64,000 nucleotides of DNA from Variovorax sp. 54 (GTDB lineage Bacteria > Pseudomonadota > Gammaproteobacteria > Burkholderiales > Burkholderiaceae_C): NCBI RefSeq assembly GCF_002754375.1, contig NZ_PEFF01000001.1:5473501-5537500 (forward strand), written 5' to 3'. Shown here piece after piece: positions 35,175 through 45,417 of this stretch; position 1 is the first letter of the stretch, and each line of letters starts with the position of its first letter. The notes below the pieces were generated by a model. It did not search any database. It was given only the letters and a program-made list of their open reading frames with translations, and was not told where the DNA came from. A program made the position numbers and the translations under genes.

Positions 35175-35589
35175 GCTGGCCTTTCGCGTCGATCACGGCT
35201 TCGCCGTCTTCTTTGGAGAAGGCGCCTTGCTGCGGCTTCGGCAGGATGTCGAGCACAGCCTCGGATGGCCGGCACAGGCGCGTGCCCAGCGGCGTGACGA
35301 CGATGGGGCGGTTGATGAGGATCGGGTGCTGCTGCATGAAGTCGATGAGCTGTTCGTCGCTCCACGTCGGATCGCCAAGGCCGAGTTCGTCGTACGGCGT
35401 GCCTTTCTGGCGCAGCACCTCGCGCACGGGCACGCCCATGGCTGTGATCAGCTGTGTGAGCGTGGCGCGGTCGGGCGGAGTCTTCAGGTACTCGATGACC
35501 GTGGGCTCGTCGCCCGTGTTGCGGATCAGTGCGAGCACGTTGCGCGACGTGCCGCAGGCGGGGTTGTGATAGATCGTGATGTCGCTCAT
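35158..35589 (-). CDS. arsC: Arsenate reductase, glutaredoxin-dependent
   Basis: 143 residues, full length. Nucleophile C12 is in [11 protein letters not shown], and the arginine-bearing [18 protein letters not shown] segment supplies the arsenate-binding residues. It reduces arsenate to arsenite with glutathione and glutaredoxin, feeding ArsB. Located 35 bases after arsB, overlapping arsH. Confidence 0.94.
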   Translation of the reverse strand: MSDITIYHNPACGTSRNVLALIRNTGDEPTVIEYLKTPPDRATLTQLITAMGVPVREVLRQKGTPYDELGLGDPTWSDEQLIDFMQQHPILINRPIVVTPLGTRLCRPSEAVLDILPKPQQGAFSKEDGEAVIDAKGQRVAKP

Positions 35590-35624
35590 GGGAATCTCGG
35601 TGGACGAAAGAAATATGAAATGGG

Positions 35625-36911
35625 TCAGCCGACGCTGAGGCGCAACGCGAGCGCGGCCAGCGTGACGGCCAGCACGGGAAGCGTCATCGCGATGCCGACC
35701 TTGAAGTAGTAGCCCCAGGCGATGGTCGTACCCTTTTTCTCGAGCACGTGCAGCCACAGCAGCGTGGCCAGGCTGCCGATCGGCGTGATCTTCGGGCCCA
35801 GATCGCAGCCGATGACGTTGGCGTAGATCATGGCTTCCTTCACGAGGCCCGTGGCACCCGACGCGTCGATGGAGAGCGCGCCCACCAGCACGGTCGGCAT
35901 GTTGTTCATGACCGATGAGAGTCCTGCGGCCAGGAAGCCGGTGCCGATGGCGGCACCCCACACACCGCCTTGCGCGAACACGTCGAGCAGCGATGAGATC
36001 TGGCCCGTCAGCCCGGCGTTGCGCAGCCCGTAGACCACGAGGTACATGCCCAACGAGAAGACGACGATCTGCCAGGGCGCGCCATGCAGTACCTTGCGCG
36101 TGCTGATGACGTGTCCGCGCGCAGCCACGGCCAGAAGAAGGGCGGCGCCCACGGCCGCCACGGCACTGACCGGCACGCCCAGCGGCTCCAGCCCGAAGAA
36201 GCCCACGAGCAGCAGCGCGAGCACGACCCAGCCGGCGCGGAAGGTGTCGCGGTCGCGGATGGCATCGGCGGGGCTCTTGAGGCGGGCCATGTCGTAGCGC
36301 GCGGGAATGTCGCGCCGGAAGCACCACAGCAGCACGCCCAGGCTCGCGAGCACGGCCACAAGGTTCACGGGCACCATCACCGAGGCATACGCGTTGAAGC
36401 CGATGCCGAAGAAGTCGGCCGACACGATGTTCACGAGGTTCGACACGATCAGCGGCAGGCTGGCCGTGTCGGCAATGAAGCCCGCCGCCATGACGAACGC
36501 CAGGGTGGTCGCCGGCGTGAAGCCGAGCGCAACGAGCATGGCCATCACGATGGGCGTGAGGATCAGTGCCGCACCGTCGTTCGCAAAGAGGGCCGACACC
36601 GCGGCGCCCAGCAGCACGATGAAGGCGAACAGCCGTCGTCCGTTGCCACGCCCCCAGCGGGCCACATGCAGGGCAGCCCACTCGAAGAAGCCGGCTTCGT
36701 CGAGCAGCAGGCTGATGATGATGACGGCGATGAAGGTGGCGGTGGCGTTCCAGACGATGGCCCAGACGACGGGGATGTCGGCGAGCTGCACCACGCCGAA
36801 GATCAATGCGACGGCTGCGCCCAGCGAGGCGCTCCAGCCGATGCCCAGGCCGCGGGGCTGCCAGATGACGAGCACAAGGGTGCAGGCGAAGATGAGGAGG
36901 GCTGTGGTCAT
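35625..36911 (-). CDS. arsB: Arsenite efflux pump membrane protein
   Basis: 428 residues and about 12 membrane segments, the ArsB length. It contains the family stretch [20 protein letters not shown] and a C-terminal half repeating the fold ([20 protein letters not shown]). It expels arsenite or antimonite by proton exchange at the inner membrane; no arsA is present. The gap to arsR is 77 bases and contains a GTGCGC/GCGCAC hairpin (36939-36956), which could help adjust the ratio of regulator to pump. Confidence 0.94.
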   Translation of the reverse strand: MTTALLIFACTLVLVIWQPRGLGIGWSASLGAAVALIFGVVQLADIPVVWAIVWNATATFIAVIIISLLLDEAGFFEWAALHVARWGRGNGRRLFAFIVLLGAAVSALFANDGAALILTPIVMAMLVALGFTPATTLAFVMAAGFIADTASLPLIVSNLVNIVSADFFGIGFNAYASVMVPVNLVAVLASLGVLLWCFRRDIPARYDMARLKSPADAIRDRDTFRAGWVVLALLLVGFFGLEPLGVPVSAVAAVGAALLLAVAARGHVISTRKVLHGAPWQIVVFSLGMYLVVYGLRNAGLTGQISSLLDVFAQGGVWGAAIGTGFLAAGLSSVMNNMPTVLVGALSIDASGATGLVKEAMIYANVIGCDLGPKITPIGSLATLLWLHVLEKKGTTIAWGYYFKVGIAMTLPVLAVTLAALALRLSVG

Positions 36912-36988
36912 GTCAGTTCTTGTTGTTGTTCAGGGCGTGTGCGCACCGGAGCGCACGCACACTGCGTGCAACAGCCCAAGCTTTCATG

Positions 36989-37306
36989 TCAGCAGTCGCA
37001 GGTGGTTGCGGGAAGACAGGCCTCCCCCTGGCAGCAGTTCTCGGTGAGGTAGCCGAGCAGGCCGTTCATCCGGTCGAACGACGCGCGGTAGATGAGGTTG
37101 CGCCCTTGGCGCTCCTGCGAGACCAGGCTCGCGTTCACCAGCTCCTTGAGGTGGAAGGACAAGCCCGTGGCCGACACCGCCAGTGCTTCAGTGAGCGCAC
37201 CCGGCGTGAGCCCGTCAGGCCCCGCCACCACCAAGGCACGAAACACCCGCAAGCGCACGGGTTGCGCGAGTGCGCCCAAGGCGCGGACCACATCGTTTTC
37301 TTCCAT
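36989..37306 (-). CDS. arsR: Arsenic-responsive repressor ArsR
   Basis: 105 residues with an ArsR/SmtB winged helix (LTPGALTEALAVSATGLSFHLKEL). It lacks the alpha-3 ELCVC site of plasmid ArsR proteins and instead has a cysteine-rich tail, ENCCQGEACLPATTCDC, which is the arsenite-binding pattern of the C-terminal-site type. It represses the ars operon until arsenite binds. First gene of arsR-B-C-H, with its operator directly upstream. Confidence 0.93.
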   Translation of the reverse strand: MEENDVVRALGALAQPVRLRVFRALVVAGPDGLTPGALTEALAVSATGLSFHLKELVNASLVSQERQGRNLIYRASFDRMNGLLGYLTENCCQGEACLPATTCDC

Positions 37307-37308
37307 AG

Positions 37309-37324
37309 TTCAAGTATCTTTGAA
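37309..37324. promoter_or_regulatory. ArsR operator
   Basis: TTCAA-GTATCT-TTGAA lies 3 bases upstream of the arsR start codon and matches the TTCAA...TTGAA pattern of ArsR-type operators; a further TTGAA half-site follows at 37328. Binding here would block both initiation and early elongation. Confidence 0.65.
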
Positions 37325-37473
37325 TTATTGAATCGAGGCAACCCACGACACCCAAAGACCGGTGGCGCGAATCGGCCATCAGGTTGGCAGGCAGCGGCCA
37401 CCCGCGATGCACCGTTTTTTCTACAGTCGCCTCGGTCTATCACCCAACGACGCATCCAACGAAGGAGACACCC

Positions 37474-38202
37474 ATGTCCGACACCTATGTTCTGGTTCAC
37501 GGCGCCTGGCACACCGGCGCTGAAATGGAGGCCGTGGCCGACGGCCTGCGCGCGGCCGGCCACACCGTGCATTGCCCCACCGTGGCAGGCAACAACCCCG
37601 GCGACAGCCGCGCGAACACCGGGCTGGACGACGCCATCGCGTCGGTGGTCCGCTACATCGAGGGCAAAGACCTCACGCAGGTGCGGCTCGTGGGCCACAG
37701 CTACGGCGGCATGGTGATCTCGGGCGTGGCCGATCGCATCGCGGCGCGGCTGCGGCGGCTGGTCTACATCAACGCGTTCGTGCCGCTCGATGGCGAGGCG
37801 CTCAACGACATGGTGCCGCCGCACTACGTGAGCATGTTCGACGCGGTGGCCGCGGCCAACGGCAATGCCGTGACGCTGCCGTTCGAGATCTGGCGCGAGG
37901 CCTTCATCAACGACGCCGACCTGGCGCTGGCGCAGTCGGCCTATGACCAGCTCAACCCGCACCCCTACCGCACGTTCACCGACAAGATCCAGTTGAAGCA
38001 GCCGCTGGCGGCGCTGGCGCTGGGCAAGTCGTACGTCAATTGCCAGCAGGACACGGCGCTGCCGCACAGCCTGCCGTGGCATCCGCGGCTGTCGGAGCGG
38101 CTCGGGTTGTTCCGGCTCGTGGAGTGCCCGGGCAGCCACGAGATGTTCTTCTCGAACCCGCAGCGGCTGGCGCAGGCGATCCTCGAAGCGGGGCGCGACT
38201 GA
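37474..38202 (+). CDS. Alpha/beta hydrolase (EstA/hydroxynitrile-lyase-like)
   Basis: 242 residues. The short start YVLVHGAWHTGAEMEAV with the oxyanion HGAW, nucleophile S76 in GHSYGGM, and a C-terminal SHEMFF histidine place it in the small plant-lyase/methylesterase-like group of alpha/beta hydrolases. Substrate unknown. GAAGGAGA precedes the ATG. Divergent from arsR; probably unrelated to arsenic. Confidence 0.85.
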   Translation: MSDTYVLVHGAWHTGAEMEAVADGLRAAGHTVHCPTVAGNNPGDSRANTGLDDAIASVVRYIEGKDLTQVRLVGHSYGGMVISGVADRIAARLRRLVYINAFVPLDGEALNDMVPPHYVSMFDAVAAANGNAVTLPFEIWREAFINDADLALAQSAYDQLNPHPYRTFTDKIQLKQPLAALALGKSYVNCQQDTALPHSLPWHPRLSERLGLFRLVECPGSHEMFFSNPQRLAQAILEAGRD

Positions 38203-38212
38203 GGGCGGAGGT

Positions 38213-38842
38213 TCAGTCGTTCGGAAAGAGCGCGTCGAACACGCGCAGCGACGCATAGGCGTCGTTGGCCGCATAGCGGATCTGCGATTCGCTGAGCTGC
38301 TTGTGCGCCCAGTTCGACGTGGTCGCCTTGCGTGACTTGGCGAAGCGCTGGTTGAACATCAGCGCCACCGCCGTCTTCACGCCGACCGAGCGGCGGTAGC
38401 CGCGCCGGCGGAACTCGTCGTCGATGTCGAACACGGCCTGCGGTGCAATGGCCAGGCGCATGCGGATCATCGACAGGTCGCTCGAGAGGCCGAAGCCGAC
38501 CTTGCGCAGCTCGGTGGACGCGAGCAGGCCCGCGACCACGGGGTTGCATTCGTTGCGGTGCAGCTGGAACAGCCAGGCCGTGTCGCGCGTGGCGAACTGC
38601 ACCACGTGCGGGCCGGTCGACACTTCGTTCTTTGCGAAGGTGGGGCGCGATTCGGTGTCGAAGCCCGCCACCCCGGCGGTGAGCAATTCGTCTGCGGCGC
38701 GCTCGGCTTCGGCCAGCGAGGCGACGACCACGATGTCTTTCAGGTCGAGGCTGTCGAACGGATCGAGCAGCGCGATCTGTTCGCGCTCGGGAAGCGGAGG
38801 GAGCCGGTGGCTGGGGTTGCTGTTGTTGTTCTGTTCGTTCAC
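38213..38842 (-). CDS. 3'-5' exonuclease, DEDDy type (WRN/RNase D-like)
   Basis: 209 residues with the three exonuclease motifs: GFDTESRP (D and E of motif I), FGLSSDLSMI (motif II) and RYAANDAYASLRVF (motif III, YxxxD). There is no HRDC or helicase part, so it is a stand-alone exonuclease that trims 3' ends of DNA or RNA. It starts at a GTG overlapping the stop of the TfoX-like gene (GTGA). Confidence 0.85.
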   Translation of the reverse strand: MNEQNNNSNPSHRLPPLPEREQIALLDPFDSLDLKDIVVVASLAEAERAADELLTAGVAGFDTESRPTFAKNEVSTGPHVVQFATRDTAWLFQLHRNECNPVVAGLLASTELRKVGFGLSSDLSMIRMRLAIAPQAVFDIDDEFRRRGYRRSVGVKTAVALMFNQRFAKSRKATTSNWAHKQLSESQIRYAANDAYASLRVFDALFPND

Positions 38843-39231
38843 CGGGTCTTTGCTTTCGCGGCCTTGGGGGGTGTCTTGGGTGGGGGCTTGGGCTTCTTCT
38901 GCTTCGGCGGCTGGCCTGAGCGCAGCGCGGCTTCGTAGGCAAGGCGGCCCCAGCGGGCGGCTTCCTCGCGGTCTTCGAACAGGTCGGCCGGCGCCAGCCG
39001 GTACGACATCGGCATCTCCTTGCCCGCGCGCACGTAGGTGAAGGGCGGCAGGTTGAGCGCATCGAAGTGCGCGGCGCTGCCGGCATCGGACTTGAGGTAC
39101 AGCGTGTCCTTGGCGACGAGCGCGATCATGCGGCCCTCGTGCCACACGCCGTGGCCGCCGAACATGCGGCGGGTTTCGATGCGGCCGAGGCGTTCGAAGG
39201 TCTCGTGCAGGCTCTGGACAAAAACGCTCAT
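38839..39231 (-). CDS. TfoX/Sxy N-terminal domain protein
   Basis: 130 residues. The TfoX N-domain is clear (ETRRMFGGHGVWHEGRMIALVAKDTLYLK). The C-terminal domain of Sxy competence regulators is absent and replaced by a Lys/Pro/Ala tail. Single-domain homologues are common in betaproteobacteria and have no proven role in competence. The ATG overlaps the VOC gene stop (ATGA). Confidence 0.85.
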   Translation of the reverse strand: MSVFVQSLHETFERLGRIETRRMFGGHGVWHEGRMIALVAKDTLYLKSDAGSAAHFDALNLPPFTYVRAGKEMPMSYRLAPADLFEDREEAARWGRLAYEAALRSGQPPKQKKPKPPPKTPPKAAKAKTR

Positions 39232-39623
39232 GAGGTGATCTCGATGCGGTTGCCGTCCGGGTCTAGCACCACGCTCTCGTAGTAGCCGTCGCCGGTGCGG
39301 CGCGGGCCGTCGAGCAGCGGGTAGCCGTCGGCCTTCAGCCGCTGCGTGAGCGCATCGACCTCGGCGTCGGAGCCGACCGAGATCGCGAGGTGCGTCCAGC
39401 CCATGCGCTGCGCGCCGGGCTCAGCGACGACGGGCGACTGGGTGCTCGTGGTCATGGCCTCGATGCGCGCGCCGTCGCCCAGGCTCAGGAAGCACGAGGC
39501 GAAGCCCTTGGTCGGGTTGACATACCCGGCGCCGGCGGTGGCGCCGAAGTACTCGACGTAGAAGCGCTTGCAGCGTTCGAGGTCGGTGGTCCAGAGGGCG
39601 ATGTGATCGATGCGGATGCGCAT
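39228..39623 (-). CDS. VOC family protein (glyoxalase-like)
   Basis: 131 residues, one vicinal-oxygen-chelate unit of two beta-alpha-beta3 modules (IRIDHIALWTTDLERCKRFYVEYFG and MGWTHLAISVGSDAEVDALTQRL). Candidate metal ligands are the His in IDHIALW, the Glu in RIEAMT, the His in THLAIS and the Glu in NRIEIT, as in glyoxalase I. Reaction not known. Start of a three-gene overlapping run with the TfoX-like protein and the exonuclease. Confidence 0.82.
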   Translation of the reverse strand: MRIRIDHIALWTTDLERCKRFYVEYFGATAGAGYVNPTKGFASCFLSLGDGARIEAMTTSTQSPVVAEPGAQRMGWTHLAISVGSDAEVDALTQRLKADGYPLLDGPRRTGDGYYESVVLDPDGNRIEITS

Positions 39624-39650
39624 GGGGAAAGAAGAAAGGAGAGGGCAGTG

Positions 39651-40145
39651 TCAGCCCGTGCGCCAGGGCGTGCGGGCAGGCGACCAATGGTAGGCGATGC
39701 GTTCGCGCCCGCTGCCCGGGTGCCGGTCGACCACGCCGCGCACGAGGCCGTAGCGTTCGTAGAAGCGCTGCGCCTCGGTGTTGCTGACGGCCACGTGCAG
39801 CCGCCAGCCGTGCGGCATGCGCACGCAGGCTTCGTCGAGCAGCGCTTTGCCCAGGCCCTGGCTGCGCAGGTGCGGTTCGACGAACAGCTGGGCCACGTAC
39901 TCGCGCGCCGTGAGCAGCACCATGAAGGCCAGCACCTGGCCGTCGCGCTCGGCCAGCACCACGTCGGCGGGCGGGATGAATTCGGTCTGCACGCGGCGCA
40001 GCCAGTGGGCGATGGGCTCGACGTGGACGGCGCCCCGGTTGGCCGACACCCAGGCGCGGCGCCAGATGCCGGCGAGCACCATGTTCTCTTCGGCGCCGCC
40101 ATCGCGCGAGCGCAACTCGAAGGCGGGAATCTGGGCGGCAGACAT
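39651..40145 (-). CDS. GNAT family N-acetyltransferase
   Basis: 164 residues. The acetyl-CoA loop is EPHLRSQGLGKALLDEA (R-S-Q-G-L-G-K), preceded by VAQLFV and followed by the NTEAQRFYERYGLV helix, all standard GNAT features. Substrate unknown. I chose the ATG at 40145 (MSAAQIPAFELR); an ATG at 40154 or 40181 is possible and no ribosome site decides. The gap to the VOC gene is 27 bases. Confidence 0.82.
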   Translation of the reverse strand: MSAAQIPAFELRSRDGGAEENMVLAGIWRRAWVSANRGAVHVEPIAHWLRRVQTEFIPPADVVLAERDGQVLAFMVLLTAREYVAQLFVEPHLRSQGLGKALLDEACVRMPHGWRLHVAVSNTEAQRFYERYGLVRGVVDRHPGSGRERIAYHWSPARTPWRTG

Positions 40146-40190
40146 GCGGACCATGATAGCCACGCCGGGTGCGAGCTGCACCCTTTGTGG

Positions 40191-41075
40191 TCAGCCGCTC
40201 AGCGTCTGCGCGTGGTGCGCGATGTGGTCGGCCATGAAGCTCTGGATGAAGTAGTAGCCGTGGTCGTAGCCCGCATGGCGGCGCAGCGTGAGCGGCTGGC
40301 CGGCGGCGAAGCAGGCGGCCTCGAAGACCTCGGGGTGCAGCTGCTCGGCGAGGAATTTGTCGGCCAGGCCCTGGTCGATGAGGATGCCCTGCGGATAAGG
40401 CGCCACGGTCTGCGATTGCATCAGCGCGCTGGCGTCGTGCGCGAGCCACTGCGCGCGGTCGTCACCGGGCTCGCCCAGGTAGCCGGCGAAAGCCTTCTGG
40501 CCCCACGGGCACTGGGTGGGCGCGCAGATCGGTGCGAAGGCCGAGAGCGACAGGAAGCGCCCCGGGTGCCGCAGCGCCAGCGTGAGCGCGCCGTGGCCGC
40601 CCATCGAGTGGCCGAAGATGCCCAGGCGCTGGCCGTCGATGGGCAGGTGCCTGGCCACGAGCGGCAGCAGCTCGTGGACGATCCAGCTTTCCATGCGCCA
40701 GTGCGTAGCCCAGGGCTCGGCGGTGGCGTCGAGATAGAAGCCGGCGCCGATGCCGAAGTCCCAGCTGTCTTTCGCGCCCGGCAGGCCTTCGGGTCCGGCG
40801 CCGCGCGGGCTGGTGTCGGGTGCGATGAGCGCCAGGCCCAGGCTCGCGGCCATGCGTTGCGCGCCGGCCTTCACCGCGAAGGTTTCCTCGTTGCAGGTCA
40901 GGCCCGCGAGGTAGAGCAGGGCGGGCACGGGCTTGCCTGCGGCCGCGGCCTGCGGCGGCAGGTAGACCGAGAAGCGCATCGGCAGGCCGATTTCGTGCGA
41001 GCGGTGCTCGAAGAAGCGCTGCACGCCGCCGAAGGCGTGGTGTTCGGAAAGGAGTGTTGGGGTGGTGTCGGTCAT
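40191..41075 (-). CDS. fghA: S-formylglutathione hydrolase
   Basis: 294 residues, esterase D family. Motifs: LLYLAGLTCNEETF, nucleophile S157 in GHSMGGHGA and the C-terminal HAGYDHGYYFI histidine. It hydrolyses S-formylglutathione to formate and glutathione, the second step of glutathione-dependent formaldehyde oxidation. The start overlaps the preceding hydrolase gene by ATGA, and adhC lies just upstream of that. Confidence 0.94.
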   Translation of the reverse strand: MTDTTPTLLSEHHAFGGVQRFFEHRSHEIGLPMRFSVYLPPQAAAAGKPVPALLYLAGLTCNEETFAVKAGAQRMAASLGLALIAPDTSPRGAGPEGLPGAKDSWDFGIGAGFYLDATAEPWATHWRMESWIVHELLPLVARHLPIDGQRLGIFGHSMGGHGALTLALRHPGRFLSLSAFAPICAPTQCPWGQKAFAGYLGEPGDDRAQWLAHDASALMQSQTVAPYPQGILIDQGLADKFLAEQLHPEVFEAACFAAGQPLTLRRHAGYDHGYYFIQSFMADHIAHHAQTLSG

Positions 41076-42004
41076 GAAGAAGAGGTCGTCTGGCTGCGCA
41101 TCAGCGCGGGCACGAGTTCAAGCACGGCGTCCGCGAAGGTGCGCGGTGCTTCCTGCGGCAGGTTGTGGCCCGCGCCGGGCACGAGGCGGTGCGAACGCGG
41201 CCCACTGAAGCGGTGCGCGTGGGCCGAGGCATCGGCGGGCGGTCGCACGCCGTCGTCGATGCCGTCGAAGGTGATGGCGGGCACGGTGATCGTCGGCTGC
41301 GCGGCAAGGCGCCGTTCGATGTCGGCATACGCCGGGTCGCCGGGCACGAGGCCGAAGCGGTGGCGGTACGAATGGATCACCACGTCGACGAAGTCGGGGT
41401 GGTCGAAGGCGGCGGCGCTGCGTGCGAAGGTGGCGTCGTCGAATTGCCAGGTCGGCGACCACAACTGCCACAGCAGCTTCGTGAGGGCCTTGCGGTCCTT
41501 GGCCAAGCCGGCGCGGCCGCGTTCGCTGTGGAAGTAGTACTGGTACCAGAGGCTGTGCTCGTTGGCGGCCGTATCCGGCTCCATCGCCGTGGCGATGTTC
41601 TGGATGTTGTAGCTGTTGAGCGAAACCAGCCCCGCGCAGCGCTCGGGCCACAGCGCCGCGACCACGCAGGCGGCGCGGCCGCCCCAGTCGTAGCCGGCGA
41701 GCACGGCGCGCTCGATCTTCAGCGCGTCGAGCAGCGCGAGCAGGTCGGCGCCGAACGCCGCCTGTTCGCCCGAGCGCGGCGTGGCGTCGCTCAGGAAGCG
41801 CGTGCCGCCGTAGCCGCGCATGTACGGCACGACGACGCGGCAGCCTTGCGCGGCCAGCATCGGCGCGACTTCGGCGTACGTGTGGATGTCGTACGGAAAG
41901 CCGTGCATCAGCAGCACGGGTGGGCCGTCGGCGGGGCCCGCTTCGTAGTAGGCGATCTCGAGGACGCCCGCTTCTATCTTGCGCAGAGGTTCCATGCGGT
42001 TCAT
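41072..42004 (-). CDS. Alpha/beta hydrolase, Asp-nucleophile type, within the formaldehyde operon
   Basis: 310 residues resembling epoxide hydrolases and haloacetate dehalogenases: oxyanion loop LLMHGFPYDIHTYAEV, nucleophile D106 in GYDWGGRAACV, and C-terminal histidine in PGAGHNLPQEAP. The reaction is not known; its position between adhC (19-base gap) and fghA (4-base overlap) ties it to the formaldehyde or demethylase module. It may act on the oxygenase substrate or product. ATG at 41995 is an alternative start. Confidence 0.82.
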   Translation of the reverse strand: MNRMEPLRKIEAGVLEIAYYEAGPADGPPVLLMHGFPYDIHTYAEVAPMLAAQGCRVVVPYMRGYGGTRFLSDATPRSGEQAAFGADLLALLDALKIERAVLAGYDWGGRAACVVAALWPERCAGLVSLNSYNIQNIATAMEPDTAANEHSLWYQYYFHSERGRAGLAKDRKALTKLLWQLWSPTWQFDDATFARSAAAFDHPDFVDVVIHSYRHRFGLVPGDPAYADIERRLAAQPTITVPAITFDGIDDGVRPPADASAHAHRFSGPRSHRLVPGAGHNLPQEAPRTFADAVLELVPALMRSQTTSSS

Positions 42005-42023
42005 GGCGGGCGCCTCCTCGGGC

Positions 42024-43130
<1,107 letters not shown>

Positions 43131-43182
43131 GGGATTCGGTTCTTCAGAGAGCGGAAGGGGACAAGGATACTCAGGCGAGCCT

Positions 43183-43833
43183 TCAGGCGGGGCCAGCGGG
43201 GAAGATACCCGACATGCCCACAAAACCGGGCAGGTGACGGAAATCCCAGACCCAGCGGCGCAGCGCGGGAAACTCGTCGAGCGAGAGGCCGCCTTCACCC
43301 GCCAGCGCCACGTACGGAAAGCAGGCGAGGTCGGCGATGGTCGGCTCGGGCGCGGCCACGAGCCAGCGCAGGCCGGTGGCGGCGTGCTGCTCGGCAAGGT
43401 GGTCGTCGAGCACGCGGAAGGCCGCGCGCGCGCCGCGCCGGCAGGCGTCGATGTCCAGGTGCGTGTAGCCCAGCGCGTCGTGCAGCCGGGCGGCCGAGGC
43501 GGTGCGCGTGATCTCGTCGGCCATGGCGAGCCACATCGCGACCTGGCCGCGCAGTTGGGGGTCGGCGGGATACCAGTGCTGCCGCGCGTCGTCGTAGCGG
43601 CTTGCGAGGTAGACGAGGATGGCCTGCGCGTCGCGCAGCACGAAGCCTTCGTCGTCGATCACCGGGAGCTGACCCAGCGGGTTGATCTGTTCAAGGAATC
43701 TGGCGGACTTGTGTTCGCGACCGGGATGGAAGTCGACCGGCACGCTCGCGTGGTCCACGCCGAGCCACAGCAGCATCTGCCGCACCTTGAAGCAGTTGCC
43801 CGAGAGCGGGTAGTCGTAGAGCCTGACGGTCAT
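43183..43833 (-). CDS. Glutathione S-transferase homologue, NdmE-like oxygenase partner
   Basis: 216 residues with the complete GST fold: thioredoxin-like N-domain ([20 protein letters not shown], then [11 protein letters not shown] and [13 protein letters not shown]) and an all-helical C-domain ([12 protein letters not shown]). In the caffeine system of Pseudomonas putida CBB5 a GST-like protein, NdmE, bridges the Rieske-less oxygenase NdmC and the reductase NdmD. Here the GST start overlaps the stop of the Rieske-less oxygenase (ATGA), so a similar scaffold role is likely. Catalytic GST activity cannot be excluded. Confidence 0.85.
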   Translation of the reverse strand: MTVRLYDYPLSGNCFKVRQMLLWLGVDHASVPVDFHPGREHKSARFLEQINPLGQLPVIDDEGFVLRDAQAILVYLASRYDDARQHWYPADPQLRGQVAMWLAMADEITRTASAARLHDALGYTHLDIDACRRGARAAFRVLDDHLAEQHAATGLRWLVAAPEPTIADLACFPYVALAGEGGLSLDEFPALRRWVWDFRHLPGFVGMSGIFPAGPA

Positions 43834-44675
43834 GCGGCGGCCCTCGCAGTGCCGAAGCGCATGCCGCGCTCGCGCAGCCAGCGGCGGTAGGTGACGGAGG
43901 TGGTGTCGCCGCGCGTGGGCGTCTCGGCGCGGCCTTCGAGCGGCATGCGCTTGAAGGCGTGGTTCTCCAGGATCGGTTTGTCCTGCCCGAAGATCGTGTG
44001 CTGGAAGGCGATGAGCTCGGCGTCGGTCGACACGTCGTCGAAGTAGGCCAGCAGCGTGTGGGCGATGACGTGCTCGTCGTCCACGGGCTGCAGGAAGAGG
44101 CCGATGGCGTCGAGCTTGTCGGGCCGGTGGCTCGACTTGTAGAGCATGGCCGAGAAGGGCTGCATCACGCGGTACTTGTAGAACACCTCGCTGCCCGTGT
44201 CGTGGGCGGCCGAGGCGCGAGGCTGCCAGAAGCGGCAGTCGGTGGCCCAGATCTCGTCGGTGGCTGCATCGACCTCGACGTTGTACTTGGCGACTTCGGT
44301 GTGCGGCACCTTGCCGAGGTAGTCGGGGTGCACGAAAGGGAAGTGGGCCATGTCCAGGAAGTTCTCGATCACGCGCAGGCCCGACACGGCCACGCCGAGC
44401 CCACCGCAATCGACGAGGCGGCGGCCGGGCTCTTCGTACTCGGGGAAGGCGAACAGCGCGCGCGCGGGGCGGCCGCTGGGGCAGACCCAGAGGAAGCCGT
44501 AGCGCGACTGCACGGTCAGCGCGTCGTTGCCGAGAAGGGCGTGCGGCGTGCCGTCGGCATCGGTGTGCAGGTGCAGGGTTGCACCGAGCAGCCGCGTCGT
44601 GCGGGGCAAGCCGCTGGTGGGGCCGACGACGAGCCAGTCGTCGAGCATGTTGGGATCGTCGGTGACGAAGGGCAT
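43830..44675 (-). CDS. Rieske-type oxygenase catalytic subunit lacking the Rieske domain (NdmC-like)
   Basis: 281 residues, against about 350 for complete enzymes of this class. The mononuclear-iron domain is intact: RVIENFLDMAHFPFVHPDYLG supplies D108, H111 and H116, and the rest of the fold follows to YRRWLRERGM. Before it, only the outer strands of a Rieske domain remain (LDDWLVVGPTSGLPRTTRLL to GFLWVCPSG, residues 12-67); the CxH and CxxH ligands are gone. This is the architecture of NdmC, 7-methylxanthine N7-demethylase. Electrons must come from another protein, most simply the Rieske protein encoded immediately upstream. Substrate unknown; N- or O-demethylation inferred from the formaldehyde genes behind it. 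Confidence 0.85.
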   Translation of the reverse strand: MPFVTDDPNMLDDWLVVGPTSGLPRTTRLLGATLHLHTDADGTPHALLGNDALTVQSRYGFLWVCPSGRPARALFAFPEYEEPGRRLVDCGGLGVAVSGLRVIENFLDMAHFPFVHPDYLGKVPHTEVAKYNVEVDAATDEIWATDCRFWQPRASAAHDTGSEVFYKYRVMQPFSAMLYKSSHRPDKLDAIGLFLQPVDDEHVIAHTLLAYFDDVSTDAELIAFQHTIFGQDKPILENHAFKRMPLEGRAETPTRGDTTSVTYRRWLRERGMRFGTARAAA

Positions 44676-44691
44676 GTTTTCTTTCTTCTTT

Positions 44692-45375
44692 TCAGTGCGA
44701 TGAAGTGGCTTCGATGTCGCTGCGCAGTTGGCGCGCCGCGCGGTGCACACGGGCCATCGCGTCGGAGCCGGGGGCAGCGTCGGTCCACAGGTGCAGGAAG
44801 CTCAGCTGCGGCTGGGCGTCGAGCAGCAGCGCGGCGACGGGCGATTCGCCCAGCGTGCCTTGCCATGCATCGGGCGTTCCTGCCGATGCGAAGCCATGCT
44901 GCGCCAGCGCGTCGTGTGCCTCGGATGCGGCCACGCGCAGCGTAAGCGTGCGGGCGAGGTGCCAGCCCGCGGGAACGACATCGGCCAGTTCGGCCGGCGC
45001 CGGCGGGCCGTCGGCCGCAAGGCGCACCCACAGCATGCCCGCCGCATCCGCCGTGGCGAAGACCTTCGCGCAGACATTGCGCGGTGCCTGCATGGCCGGG
45101 TGCGCGGGGATGCGCACGCACGCGCCGCTGCCGGCCTCGTACTGCCAGCCGTGGTACGCGCAGGCCAGGCGGTCGCCGCCGGTCACCTGGCCGAGCGTGA
45201 AGCGCACGCTGCGGTGGGGGCAGCGGTTCTCCCAGGCTTGCGGCGTGCCATCGGCCGCGCGCCACAGCGCGAGCTCCTGGCCTTGCGCGAAGCCGGCGAC
45301 GATGTTGGCGCCGGCGCGCACTTCGGCGGAGGGAGCGACGGGGTGCCAGGCCTGTGATGCGGCAGAGGGATTCAT
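44692..45375 (-). CDS. Stand-alone Rieske [2Fe-2S] protein (resembles N-terminal part of NdmD)
   Basis: 227 residues. A complete Rieske site is present: C52 and H54 (NRCPHRS), C72 and H75 (CAYHGWQY), with the preceding [10 protein letters not shown] and following [11 protein letters not shown] strands. Residues about 125-227 form a degenerate domain without metal ligands ([20 protein letters not shown]). NdmD of the caffeine pathway has an extra Rieske domain and a similar linker in front of its reductase; here that front part is encoded alone. It is 16 bases upstream of the Rieske-less oxygenase and should be its electron donor. The reductase must be another protein, for example that at 29646-30617. 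Confidence 0.83.
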   Translation of the reverse strand: MNPSAASQAWHPVAPSAEVRAGANIVAGFAQGQELALWRAADGTPQAWENRCPHRSVRFTLGQVTGGDRLACAYHGWQYEAGSGACVRIPAHPAMQAPRNVCAKVFATADAAGMLWVRLAADGPPAPAELADVVPAGWHLARTLTLRVAASEAHDALAQHGFASAGTPDAWQGTLGESPVAALLLDAQPQLSFLHLWTDAAPGSDAMARVHRAARQLRSDIEATSSH

Positions 45376-45417
45376 GGGTCTTGTTCGTGGGGTCGGCGGA
45401 AAAGGGCGCCGCAAATC

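Noticed and set aside
43830..44675. Rieske-less oxygenase as a frameshifted pseudogene
   Set aside because: The frame is intact from a good start, the residual strands join without a break, and the missing domain is supplied by the gene next door, as expected for an NdmC-like architecture.
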